Below are positions 1-11,602 of a stretch of DNA of 64,000 bases, piece after piece. Numbering within the stretch: position 1 is the stretch's first letter; each line of letters starts with the position of its first letter. Source of the DNA: Thecaphora thlaspeos. Its lineage: Eukaryota > Basidiomycota > Ustilaginomycetes > Urocystidales > Glomosporiaceae. The translations under genes and the position numbers were made by a program. Under the pieces are notes generated by a model. The model was not told the origin of the DNA, did no database searches, and saw only the letters and a list, made by a program, of their open reading frames with translations. The stretch spans positions 307,501 to 371,500 of the forward strand of contig UWYS01000022.1 of assembly GCA_900291925.1 (NCBI GenBank), written 5' to 3'.

Positions 1-768
1 AGAGCGCTACGTGGAACTCCTCTCTATCCAATCCATGCTTTTGGAATCACTGATGCAACTCTTCATCTCGATCGACGCGCTTCAAGTTTCATCGGAGCTA
101 GGATCCGCTGATCTGGGCGTAAAGGAGTCGGAACGACACAAGGTATGGCGAAACAGGTTGGTGAGGGATACGGGGTTCTTATCTCCTCAATTTGTCAGTG
201 AGGTGTGTTTGACGTTGGATCTGTTGGGGAAGAGCTTGAGGAGCGGTGAGAGGTTGAGCCACGCGCAGTTTGGCGTGGTGGAAAATCTGACGAGATACGG
301 ATGGGTGAGCAGGGAGATTGATAGACGAAGAAGAGCAGAGCAGCAGACAGGAGGGGAGGATCTAGTGACATTGGACACTTTGATGGATCCGTGAGTACCT
401 GCGCGCGCGCGCTTCAAGTTGAGTCGAGGGGGGAACCTTCGAAACAAAACTGAAGCCCTTCCTTTTCCTCCCGACACACAGTCTGTTCATGAGGTACATA
501 ACAGCCTCGATGTCAACACTCACACTAGCCGCTCAACTGGACAAGTTTAGAGAAGTAGTGAAAGATCTAGTTGGACAGGTACCGTAAGTCGATTATTGCG
601 ATCAAGTTTCTCTCGTTGTTTCCCGAAGCAAAGCCTAACCGTCGTTGTCGTCGTTCTTCCCTCTTCTTCTTGTTCTACTCGACTCTACGACATCAAAGTC
701 TACCCGGTTTCGACGCACACAAGGATGAATTTGAAGAGTGGGCACCGTTATTGTTCACCAAGCACTAG
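1..768 (+). CDS. 3' end of an unrecognised gene, 5' truncated by the window edge
   Basis: Three exons join cleanly in one frame: up to 390, 482-583 and 699-768 (stop TAG). The introns are 391-481 (GTGAGT...CAG) and 584-698 (GTAAGT...AAG), and both interrupt a codon after its second base. If intron 2 is retained, a TAA ends the frame at 585-587. The visible approximately 185 residues are mostly helical, with alternating Leu-rich stretches, a basic segment (REIDRRRRAEQ) and a short acidic C-terminus (ending PLLFTKH). The pattern of a helical region ending in ...LDKFREVVKDLVGQ resembles the cytosolic tail of fungal aromatic-acid-exporter/DUF2421-type membrane proteins, but that is only a resemblance. 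GC content is lower than in most genes here. The gene is convergent with the ErdS pseudogene. Confidence 0.5.
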
Positions 769-1201
769 CGCGGTGTGACGATCGCTTCTGTATACCTAGA
801 TCCACGTCGTTCCGGACCCACCGTCATTACATATCGCTTCTCTGTGAAAGAGGCGGACACATTGCGCCTAAGCGCGAGTGTTGACAATGCAAGGAAAGAA
901 TCATGACGATGCAATCGAGTCGACCGTTCCATAAAGACGTCTCTACCGCTCCCCGCATCCACGCACGCTACAAGGGTCAACGGAGCAAGACAAGCATGCA
1001 AGTCCGACCAACTCGATTATTCATTAGCGTGAATAGACGGGACCGGGAGAGGAAAGACGAGGGCATAACGTAGGCAATGCATGGTCCGAAGTAATTACAG
1101 ACTCTCCGAGGGGGTTGCAGCGACAACGAGAGCGGACAGACAAAGGAATGAAGAAAGGGTTGCAAGTACAAGATAACGAGGAAGAGGGGGAAACACACAC
1201 A

Positions 1202-1243
<42 letters not shown>

Positions 1244-1344
1244 TGCCGGAGCATCCAAGGGCAGGGTAACAGATGCAACTACGAACAGAGACGAGCAACA
1301 CACAAGCGAGCGCGACAATCAGCGGGGATCCGCGCGCGCACGCG
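769..1344. other. intergenic spacer between convergent genes
   Basis: No coding exon was recognised here. It holds the 3' flanks of the truncated gene on the plus strand and of the ErdS pseudogene on the minus strand, plus a compound dinucleotide microsatellite. Confidence 0.6.
1193..1243. repeat. compound microsatellite (AC)n(AG)n
   Basis: An uninterrupted AC run to about 1218 is followed directly by an AG run to 1243. Confidence 0.95.
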
Positions 1345-4300
1345 CTACTGCTTGAAAAAGTCGACAATCGCCTTGATGCCCGAGGGAGAGAGGCCGTGCC
1401 TTGGGTATCCGATGTAGAGGCGCTCCTCGACGGCGCCGAGTTTCTTGCGGAACTCGCCCTTGTTGGCGAGGCGGTTGTGCTCGGCGATGGTGGAGTAAGT
1501 CTTCTTGAGGAACTTGACAGCGACACTGTTGAGGCCGTGCTTGGCCTCAAACGTCGCCACCGCCGACGCGCCAAACGTGAGGTCCGAGCTCGGGTTCGAG
1601 TCCATCGCGTGCAGGATGATGTGCTCAATCGCGCCGCCGGGCGCGCCGGGGAAGTCGAGCACCCACTTGATGTGGTAGTCGTTCTTGGGGCTCAGCTGGT
1701 GCAGCACCACCATCGAGCAGACGCGATTGTCGCGGTCGCGCCCGATGTAGTAGACGCGGTGGTCCATGTCGTCCCACGGGTGGACGTTGGTCATGTGCAC
1801 CTGCTCGCCCTTGCGGTTGGCCTTCCAATTCTCGATACGCTCGTCGACCTCGCGGACAACGTCATCGGGGACGCGGTCGAGCAGCCCGTAGTCCTGGATC
1901 TTGACGCCCTCCTTCTTGGCGTGGCGCACCTTGCGCAAGACCTCCTGGTCGTGCTTGGCCGGGTTCTTGGCCGGATCGTGGATGCGCTCCTCGGCCGCGA
2001 CCGAGAGCGTGCTCCAGTTGAGCCGTCCGCCGAGGATCTCCTCCATCCCGTCGTCGACCATCATTCAGATCGGCTTGAGTTTGGCCTCCTTCTTGAGGAA
2101 GTGGAGGTAGGCCGTCGTCACGGCGGTCCGCTGCGATTTGTCGCACAGCGGGTCGCCAATGATCATCGCATAGCCCTTCCACGGCGCATGGCCGATCGCC
2201 GCGCCTGTGTCCGGATGGCGCCAGAGCGTATAGCGCGGATCAAGCCACGCCGTGTTCGACGAGTCGCCGTAGTTGGCGATGAGCTTCTCGAGCGGCTGGA
2301 AGTCGCGCACCTCACTCTCGGGGTCGGCGTCATGAGCCAGTCGGAAATCCTTCCACGGCGGCGGGTTGGTGCTCGCCTCCGGGTGGCGCAGCTCCGACGT
2401 CTTCTCGGCCAGTGGGAGGCTCTTGAGGTCGCGGTAGAAGAGGGTTGCAAGCCGGATATCGCCGAGGTTGAGGTAGAGCATTACCAGTCGCTCGAGACCG
2501 ATGCCGCAACCGGCGTGCGGTGGGGCTCCGAGCTTGAATCCTTCGGGGTAGTCTTCCATCCCCTTGCTGCTGATCTGTAGCCGGTGCATCTTCTTTTCCA
2601 GCTCGTCGATCTTGTAGATGCGCTGGCCGCCCGTGCAGATCTTCTGGCCCCGGATAAAGATGTCGAACGAGTTCGTCACCTCGGGCTTCGACGGATCCGG
2701 CATCGCGTAGAATGGCCGCACGCTCGACGGGAACTTGTACAAAATGTAGTAGTCGGTGTTGAACTTTTCCTTGATCAGGCCGCCGAAGCGGATCTCTCTG
2801 CACGTGTGCTGAGGTCCTCGTCCTCCTTGGGGATGCTGCCGTCGTCCTCGACGTAGCCCGAGTCGACGAGGATGCGTACGCCCTCGGCAAAGGGGAGGAT
2901 GAGCGTCTGGTCCGGGTAGACGAGGTCCTCGTGCGGGAAATGGCGCTTGATCAGCTCGCGCTCCGCCTTGTAGTCTTCGCGCAGCGCGCAGAAGATTGAC
3001 TTGAGCATCTGGTCGATCACCATGAGAGCGTCGTAGTAGTGGACAATTTCCATCTCGATGTCGAGGCCCGTGTACTCAGTGAGGTGGCGCACCGTGTTCG
3101 AGTTCTCGGCGCGGAAGACGGGCCCGATCTCGTAGACCCGCTTGAAGTCAGCCGCGATTGCCTGCTGCTTGTAGAGCTGCGGGCTTTGTGCGAGGAAGGC
3201 GGGCCGGCCAAAGTAGTCGAGACTGAATACGCTCGAGCCCGACTCAGAGGCGCCGCCCTGGAGCTTGGGCGTGTGGATCTCGAGGAAGCCGTGGCGGTCG
3301 AGAAAGGAGCGGAAGTTGCTGCAGATGGCCGCGTTGATGCGGAAGATGGCCTGAGCCGTCGACGTGCGCAGGTCGACGATCCGGTTGGCTGGGCGGACGC
3401 GCTGGGTGATGACGGGCGCATCGTTGCCGTGCTCGATGTGCCGGTGTTCATCGACCTCCGAGGAGCCACGCGCGTGGTGTTTCGCCGCCGACCTCGCCCT
3501 CGCGCTCGCCCTCGGCCGAAGCGGTGCTCGAAGCGTTGGCGGAAGTGGCGCCCGAGGCGCTGGCTGCAGCGGCGGCCGAGACGGTGACGCTGGGCGATCC
3601 AGAGGCGTCGTCCTCGTGGCTCTTGATCACGAGGTCGGCGTCATAGACGTTGAACGGCAGCGTCTCCTTGTTTTCGGCGACGAGGTAGAGATCGTGGACC
3701 TTGATCTCGGCCTGTGAGACGGTGGCGCCGGTGATGGGCTCGCGCGGCTGCTGCAGCTTGCCGCGCACCAGAACAATTGACCCGAGCGGCAGCCGCTTGG
3801 CCCAGCGGACAAAGTGGCCCGTGATGGCCCCCTCCTCCTCGGCGAGCACGGCCTGCAGCGTCCCTATCTGTTGGCGCAGCACGATGAAGACGAGGTGGGA
3901 GCTGACGTCGCGGATGGTGTGGATGCGGGCGCGCAACATAATGACGTCGCCGACATGGTAATCGTCGTCCAGCGTCGAGATGTTGGCCCAGTCGCTGGAT
4001 TGCTGGTCCCACTCGCTCGGGTACGAGTTGCCGTAGCGCGAGCGCTGCTCGGGCGTCTCAATCTTTGCGGCGCGCAGGTCCGACTCCTGGCGACGGAAAG
4101 CGATGCCGCCAAGGTAGCGCTCGCGCTCGACGGCGCGCTTCTCTTTCTCCTCTTGCTTCTGCTGCTTACGGACAGCGCTGGGGCGCGGCTCGTTGAGGCT
4201 CGAGGTGCCCGACGCGGTGCGGCCGGTCTTGCTGCCGCTACGGCTAATGGGGTTCGAGAGGATCCAAGACAGACGGAACGACTTCTCACGCCCGACGGTG

Positions 4301-4545
4301 CCGTCCTTGGGCTTTGGGCGGCCGTGCGGGTAGATGCCGCTGCCGTCACCGTTGCCGTGGTTGCCGGCGGACGAATCGGAGCGGGCCGACGTCTGCGAGG
4401 CGGTCGTCGGGCTGGCTTAGACGATAGCGGGCGCGGGCTGGCCGTTGGCAGGATTGGCCGACTCGCCGCTACCACCGCCGCCGTTGGACACCTCCTTGTC
4501 CTTCTTGTGGTCGTGGGTGAGACCTCCGATGGCGCGCCTCAACAT
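1345..4545 (-). pseudogene. erdS: broken ergosteryl-aspartate synthase (AspRS-DUF2156 fusion, ErdS)
   Basis: The intact protein would charge tRNA-Asp and pass aspartate to ergosterol; the AspRS-DUF2156 fusion is the known ErdS architecture of fungi. Reading down the minus strand from ATG 4545: a low-complexity and basic N-terminus, an OB-fold (about 3640-3990), the class II core with motif 2 (RAENSNTVRHLTEYTGLD) near 3080 and motif 3 (GIGLERLVML) near 2490, then a DUF2156 acyltransferase domain (about 2400-1345). The frame is broken. (1) The frame changes in a Ser/Ala-rich linker at about 3470-3640, with no good intron. (2) An apparent extra AG dinucleotide at about 2791-2800 sends translation to a TGA at 2775-2777. 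(3) An in-frame TGA at 2065-2067 lies inside DUF2156. A TAA at 4417-4419 is also in frame but could lie in a 99-nt intron (4393-4491). Catalytic motifs remain intact between breaks, so inactivation looks recent, unless these are sequence errors. Confidence 0.85.
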
Positions 4546-7422
4546 GCTGGGCGAGATGGTCGGGGTAGGCAGACAAAACGCGTTTGGCTGGGAGGAGAGA
4601 GTCGCGCGGTGTCGCTTCAGTTACTAGTACTGCACCGGCTCGACGCTAGCACAGGGGGGGGGGAAGAGATGGATGGCTGCGCAGCTGTTTCGCTCTCGAT
4701 CATCTGTCCCGATGAGAACCAGGACGAGCGTGCTTGTATGGCCGGCAGATGGACGGTCTGGTCTGGTTTGGTCTAGGAGGCTGGGGGAGGGTGTGTGCGT
4801 GAGAAGGAGGTTCGGGTTGTCCGCTGTCGAGACTCGATCAGGAGGGCGTCGTTGGCGATACGCGGGAGAAGGGGAGGGGGAAACCTCGGGCTGGATCTGA
4901 GCTCGCTGTAGACGGTGGATGGGCGATGGCGAGGAGGAGGGAAGGGAAGGGGAAGGGAAAAGGGCGGTCGCCGTCGTTTGTGATGTCTGGCCCTCTCCTT
5001 TTCTTAGCGAGGGGAGAGTCAAAGTCCAGATGACGGATGGGCCGCATGGCCTAGGTTAGGGCTACGTGACAGTACCGTGGCTGTCTGTCTCGGGCTAGGC
5101 GGCAGGGCCGAGGGCCGGGCAGCAGAGAGGCAGCGAGGGCAGAGGGCAAGGGAGGAGGAGCCCAGGTGTGAAGGAGGCGGCCCGGCGTCGTCACGTCTGC
5201 TCGCCTGCCCGCACCCCTCCCTCCGGCCTCGAGGCCGCCGCTGGCCGTACGTGTTGGCTGCTTGCGCGGGTTCGGGGTGGCCGATTTCGCCAGCTCTAAG
5301 GCAGGGAGCGAAGACCCTGAAAGAGAAGACGCTGGATCGAGCTTCCGCATACACAAAGACGCGATGCCCCTTCGCTCCCCGCCCGCTCGGTGCCAGACAG
5401 CCGTAGCGCCAAGACGACGAGGACGACGTTTGGTCGGGGGCGATGCTCCGGGCGTGGTGGGGACCAAATAAAGACGTTCACTACCAGCCAACCGCCTCTC
5501 GTTCAATGACAAAGTTGGGAAAGGTCTCCTTGCGTTGTTCGATAAGACACGCATCACGCTACGGCCGTAGGCAGAAGACACGGGCAAGAAGGGCGAGGAA
5601 GGCCACCTTGTCGGATCGCTTCTTCCGGCATCACGGAAAAGAACCGAGCCACTTCGGAAGCTCCGCCGGGACGGTCCGGTACAGTATGTAAACTCTGCGT
5701 GCTGATTCACGACTGAGGGCAGTCACGCAACAGCACGGAAATTGCCCTCGCTCGCCATCGGCGCCCGACGCTGCTGCCATCACGGAGCTGTGAGCATCCC
5801 TCCTGCCTGCTGTCCCGCCAGAGGTGGACCAACCCGCTCTGCCGTCAGAGCTGCACGCTGCGCCATGGCGGCCAAATTCACGTATCGCCATCACGGTCCG
5901 TCAGTAGATTTCCTCGGTGACAGAAGCCGGACGGCGACGGGAACGACGGCAGCGGCGACGATGACCAGCCTACGGACAAGGCGGAGTCGAGATGTGCAGA
6001 GCCACCGCCCGGTATCTCCCCGTGCTGATCGTCTTCCCGAGATCAAGTTCCCCGTCACTGTATGTACTCAGCCGCCGCTCATGGTGGTGGTGGTAGGGTA
6101 CACGCGAAACGGTACAGAGCCACGGTGGTGGCTAACCATGTTCAGGCCTTGGACAGTGGTGACGTGCGGCCGCATGCGTCTGAGTTCGATGAAAGCGCCT
6201 GCTCTGCCGGAATTCCATTTCCCAGTCGAGCGTAGCGGAGTTGCTGCAACTCGGATCCGAGCACTCGATGTCTTTCCCTGCGTTCCCTCCACTCGTCCCG
6301 TTATCCCGGCGGTTGCGCGTACGTGTGGCCGGCGTCGCGCCCGAGAAGCGAAGGACGCGTGCGGCCCTAGCCGCGCGAGAGAGTAACACGAGGCTGGCAG
6401 GACGGCCTCCGCTCAGCGCTAGGTCGAGCGACCGCCTGCTGGATAAGGTCCGACCTTGCTCGTCAGACAAACACACCTCTCTGCTCGCAGATACAGACCG
6501 CTACGCCACCTCCCTAGACCCCAGACGAGACGGCGTAGCAGGTGTATGGCCAGAGTGACGAGCGTCACCGCGTTACCCCGACGACCACGCTCGAAGCTGC
6601 AGCTGTTTGCTGAGCTTCTCCGGGTCAGCCGCTGACTGCAAAACCTGGTCTCCCACCATGGCCTCGCCCCAGCCTGCAGCGTCTGTGCAAGGCTGTGCCG
6701 AGGGCAAGCAGGAGAGGAGGGAGGGCAGTTAGGTGAGGCAGGTCGACTCTAGAACGCTTTGGCCGCTCGCCGTTTCTCTGCGGACAAGCGGGAAGCTGCC
6801 GAAAACCCCCAAATCCAAAAATCCCACCCAAACGCAGGGCGGCGCGCCGAGAATTCAAAACACCGGCTGGCGGGTAGGCGCTCGGGTGGGCACGCAGACA
6901 AGGGCCCCAGGCGAGCCCAAGCGAAGCGGCCAGCAGCACCAGCCGACAGCCTTCCCTCGTCCAACGCCACCACCACCGCCACCATCGGAGCCCCCTCCGA
7001 CCCATCCTCGTCCCGCGATCCGAGTCACAGCCTCGCAAACCACACCGCCTCAAGCGTCCCGCAACATCTGCTTACTGACTACCTGCTAGTCACTTTTTAC
7101 CCCCGACGGCCAGTCCACCTGCTTCCCTCAGATCAACACAGAGGAAGAGCTCGCCAAACAACTATACCACTATCGCTCCTCTCGTCACTACGCTGGCCGC
7201 ACCTTTTGATTGCGCTCGCGCCTAGCCCCGCATTCGATACCTCGCTGCCTTCATCTGGGACCTTGCTTCATTGACGTCGCCTCCGTCAGCCTCGCTCTAC
7301 CGCCACACAGGTCAGGTTGGGCAGGAAAGCTGGTAAAGGGGCCGGCAGACCCTGTTTCCGACCGCATAGCAGCCACCACCACCGCTGCCCCTGTCGTCTC
7401 CGCCACTCCCATCTCCTTCAAG
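4546..7422. other. large non-coding spacer between divergent genes
   Basis: About 2.9 kb between the ErdS pseudogene start and the CDC14 start. Several open frames exist on both strands, but they have Arg/Pro/Ser-rich shadow composition and no recognisable domain. It contains a short G-run near 4650 and presumably the promoter and 5' leader of CDC14 at its right end. Confidence 0.5.
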
Positions 7423-10400
7423 ATGGCTTCTACCAGTTCCGTCACGCTCCAGCAGCAGCAGCAGCTTGCCGCTCCAACATTCGCACCCGACGACTCTGAC
7501 CTCCTCGACAGCGACGTCGACCAGGAAAAGGAAAACGACAACGACCAAGGTGACGTCGGCCGCGAGATCGAGGCAGTACTGCTCGCCGAGCCCAACCCTT
7601 CCGAGATCAAACGCGGTAAGCCTCTCGCACGCGTCTAGCCCTTGATAGGCCGCCACCGGCGCGCAGGCAGCAAAGGCCCAGCCTGGCGCGGCAAGCTTAC
7701 GCTGTGGTAACTGCTTCTTCTCCCACTCATCCCTCTGCCTCCACTGCGCTCCCGCTTTAGGCCACGCTGGATCGACAGCCTCGCCTTCGAGGTCATCCGC
7801 CTCATCTGCGCCGCGGCCTTCGCACGACCTGATCCAGGTCTCTAGGCGCCTCTGGTTCACCTACTTTACCGAGCCCGCCCCCTCTCCCGCTCTGCTCAAC
7901 CGCAAAAACGGCCGACTCGCCACACCGCCAGGCGACGGCGGCAGCAGCAGTGGCCGCTATCATTGGTTCAACGTCGACAACGACCTCGTGTACCTCAGCT
8001 TCTTTGACGACTGGGGACCGCTCAATGTGGCCATGTTCTACCGCTTCTGCCTCCACGTGCACCACCTCCTCACTGTGAGTAGACCTTCCGGGGAGGCGGT
8101 CGAGCGGCGTGTAGTCGCCAGCTGGCCTACTTGCCTGCGTGAGACGAGCTTTCAGCTGAATGAAGCTTCTCCCGCCTTTGCTATCCCAATCCCTGTGACC
8201 GCCATCGCCGCGAGCAGTCCGAGGAACAGGTCGAGCGGCTGGTTCTCTACACGGCCGACACGTCGTATAGCAAGGCCAACACGGCGCTCCTGGCGGCGCT
8301 CTACGCCATGATCATTGACAAGGTGACGCCGGCCGACGCCTTCCATCCTTTCAGCCAGGTGAGACAGGAGACGAAGAGGGCACTCGGGCGCGGGGTTCGT
8401 CGTTTGGGCCAGGGCCGATTGCTGACTCCCCGCTTCTTCATGTTATTCTTTTTGGCACCCCCAACAGCTCGAGTTTGAGCCCTTCAGAGATGCGGGGTAC
8501 GGCAGGCCAGACTTCTATCTCACGATCCAGGTAAGTGCACGACGGCAGCAGTGACGGTCCCTTCTCCATTCACCCCGATAACTCACTGACGGTTGTCCCC
8601 CCACCTTCCCTTTCCCTCGGCGGCCTGTTTGTCCGCCTCCCACCAGGACATTCTCTACGGCATGCAAAAGGCCATTTCGCTCAACCTGCTCGACCTGATT
8701 ACGTTCAATTTGGACGAGTACGAGCACTTCGAGCAAGTTCAGAACGGCGACTGGAACTGGCTGACACCCAACTTTATCGCCTTTGCCAGCCCCAACGACC
8801 GCGACTACGTCGCAGCGCTGCGCACGAGCGAAGGGCGGCCGCTGCGCGAGACATTTTTGCCCAAGCCCAACTCAGCCTTCGCCAGCACCATCCGACAGTT
8901 CAAGGACCGCGGCGTCAAGCTCGTTGTGCGCCTGAACAACCCGCTCTACGACAAGGTCGCATTCGAGGAGGCCGGGATCGAGCACCTTGACCTCTACTTT
9001 GACGACGGCTCGAACCCGAGCGACGTCATCCTTGACCGCTTCATCGAAAAGGCCGACGAGGTCGTCAGCGCCGGCGGCGTCGTCGCGGTCCACTGCAAGG
9101 CCGGGCTCGGTCGAACGGGCGTGCTTATCGGCGGCTACCTGATCTGGAAGCACGGTTTCACCGCCTCGGAGGTGATTGGCTTCATGCGACTGATGCGGCC
9201 GGGGTGCGTGGTCGGCCCGCAGCAGCACTTCATGTACGAGAACTTTGTCGACTGGATCCGCAAGGGGGCGCGCGAGTCGGCGCTCAAGGAGGCCCACGCG
9301 ACGCTGGCAAGGGAGAGGGAGGCGCTACTGCGGGCCGGCCGACTCCCCACCGCCCTGTCCGGACGCATCTCGCTCAAGCGACCCGCCACGCCGGACGAAG
9401 GCGACGATAGAGAGGGTGGCGAACGCAATACCAGCGCCTTGGCAGGGGAAGATTCGAACGGCGCTGCCTCCGATCTTCCCGTCACGCCGCGAGCGCGCAA
9501 GGACTCGCGGCTCGAGGCGGCCGCCACCGCTACCGTCAAGCCTACGCCTTGCGTCGGCCAGCCGCGCAAGAGCCCCAGCCCGAGCCGCAAGCGCGTGGCA
9601 CCCGCTACAGTGGCCCGTTTGGAACGCAACGGCGGAGGTGGCGGCGGTGTCAGTAGCCGGCCAGGCCTGCAGAGCCTTGGCTTCCACCAGCCGCAGTTTC
9701 GGCGGGTTAGCGCACGGAGCGGAAGGCCGCCGGCCTCGACGCACTCGCACAGCGAAAATAGAGACAGCAGTGCCGGCTGCGATGAAAACGACAACGTCAA
9801 CGGCGGCGACGGCGGCGATGATGAGCATGGCGTCTCGCCGGGCGGCGGAGGCGGCGGAGGGGGAGGCAACGTCCTGATGGAGGCACAGAGGCATAACGTC
9901 CAACGGATCCAGCCGGCCAGCTCTCCCAAGATGGCACTCCAGGCGGCGACGGCGGCAGCAAGTCTGCCGCCCGCCAGGGGCAGGGGCCACGAGAGGTCGC
10001 GGTCGGCCGCCGTGCTGAGGAGCGCGTCGTCGGAGCTGTCGCCGGGCCCGAGCCTCAGCAACGGCAGCAGTTGCGGATCGCCCAAGCTCGCGACGGCCCG
10101 GGCCAGCCCCGACATCAAGACGCGTTACCAGCTGCGAGACGCCGGAAGCCGCGGCGGGACGCCGTCGAGCCCAGAGGTTGCCTCTTCCTTCGCGGCGCCA
10201 GCGCCAGCCATGATGAGGGCTGACATCGATGTGCTGGGCGTGGAGCCGCTCTGCTTGGACCTGAAGGCGGCAGACGGAACCGTAGTGGTACAGCAGGAGA
10301 CGTTCAAGGGCACGAGTACTGTGCCGACGCCCGAGGCCGACGTGCTGGAAGCGGCGACGACAATGACGCACCTGCGCTCGCGATCGAAGACGCCTGCTCC

Positions 10401-11169
10401 GGGCTCGGACGCAGCCACCGGACGGCCCGCCCTATCGCGGAACGCCTCCAACAGCAGCACGCAGGCGACGGTGACGGTGACGGCGGCGGCCACGGCGACG
10501 TCGACGACCATCACCAGGACCGCAACCATAACACGCTCGAGGCAGCCTTCAGGTACGGTCACTGCGCGGCCGGCCACCTCTATCGGCGTGCGAGGAGCGA
10601 GTAGCAGCGCGAGCGGCACGGCGGGGGCGGGCACGAGGTCTACATCGGGCAAGCTGCGGGATGCGCGAGCCGCGCTGACGAGCCACACGGCCGACGCCAG
10701 GCTACGCGCCGGCTCGACGAGGGCGGCGCAAGACATGCGGAGGTCGGCCAAGGCGGGCGAGGCGAGCGGTAGCGGGACGCTGACGACGGGACGAGGGATG
10801 CCTGGTGCGACAGCTGCTGTAGGCGGCGGCCTCGGCAGCAGCGGTGCTCGACAGGTGAGCAGGACGCGCCCCAGCTCGAGGCTGCTGGCGCCGACGGCGG
10901 CGTCGGCAGCGAGGGCGGCGGCGACGCTCAAGAGGTCGAGGGTAATTAGCCCGGATCCACAGGAAGGCTGCAGCGCCGACGCGAAAGGCGGCGAAGCGTT
11001 TCCACACGCGCGCGCGCCGTCTACGTCGTCGTCTTCATCATCAGCATCGACGACGAAGGCTGGGCTGGGCGGTCGGACGGTGTTGTTGGGGAGCGGCGGG
11101 AGGATTGGGCGAAGCGTTCGAAGGCGGCGGTCGAGCATGGGCGATGCCGACATTGACGTGATCGCGTAG
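7423..11169 (+). CDS. CDC14: Cdc14-family dual-specificity protein phosphatase
   Basis: Cdc14 reverses Cdk phosphorylation to drive mitotic exit and septation in fungi, cycling between nucleolus, nucleus and cytoplasm. Five exons fit one frame: 7423-7615, 7761-8074, 8218-8358, 8468-8530 and 8647-11169 (1077 aa), all with GT-AG introns of 108-145 nt. The N-terminal Cdc14 domain contains YHWFNVDNDLVYLSFF and GPLNVAMFYRFC. The catalytic P-loop is HCKAGLGRTG, with the nucleophile near Cys387, followed by IGFMRLMRPGCVVGPQQHF. The start at 7423 has a good context (AAGATGG); an in-frame ATG at 7210 would add 71 residues of unlikely sequence. After about residue 480 the protein is a roughly 600-residue Ser/Thr/Ala/Gly-rich disordered tail, longer than the conserved phosphatase itself. 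Confidence 0.95.
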
Positions 11170-11602
11170 CTTGGTCTCTGCGCGCTTCAATTGACCAGGC
11201 TCCTCGATGCCGTTGCCTCGTTTTGATGTGAGCTAGCTCTGTGAGCGCTCTATCACGCATGCGTCCCTGTCTCTACCGTCGTGCGATGCGGAATGGCTCT
11301 GTCCTGGCTGGCCTGGCTCGCTGGCTCGCGAGCGGGACGCGGGCGTGCGGGCGGGGCGTGGGACGGGGCAAGACGAAAGCACAAGACACGAGAGGGCGTC
11401 ATGCCTCACTCGGTGCCTCGCCTCGCCTCATCCATCCACCTTCCCTTGGCCATGCAATCATTTCTTCTCTCTTGACTACACAGCCAGCCAGCCAGCCAGC
11501 CAGCTTCCGACCCGCCAGCCTCGCCCTCCTCCTAGCTGGGCAGGGCCAGCCCTTCGCCAACACCACCACCATCACCCCCACACTCCCCTTCCACCCGCAG
11601 CA
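11170..11602. other. intergenic spacer with a CAGC tandem run
   Basis: It holds the CDC14 3' flank and the promoter and leader of the next gene. A CAGC tetranucleotide run sits at about 11480-11504, followed by a CT/CA-rich leader up to the ATG. Confidence 0.6.

Noticed and set aside
2065..2067. Selenocysteine at the TGA of ErdS
   Set aside because: Dikarya fungi are not known to encode selenoproteins, and a TGG-to-TGA change is simpler.
1273..2580. 435-codon plus-strand open frame over the ErdS locus
   Set aside because: The composition is Val/Arg/Leu/Asp-rich shadow sequence; the opposite strand carries AspRS and DUF2156 motifs.
5051..6386. Open frames of about 200 codons on both strands between ErdS and CDC14
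   Set aside because: No recognisable domain, no plausible splice structure and shadow-like Arg/Pro/Ser composition.
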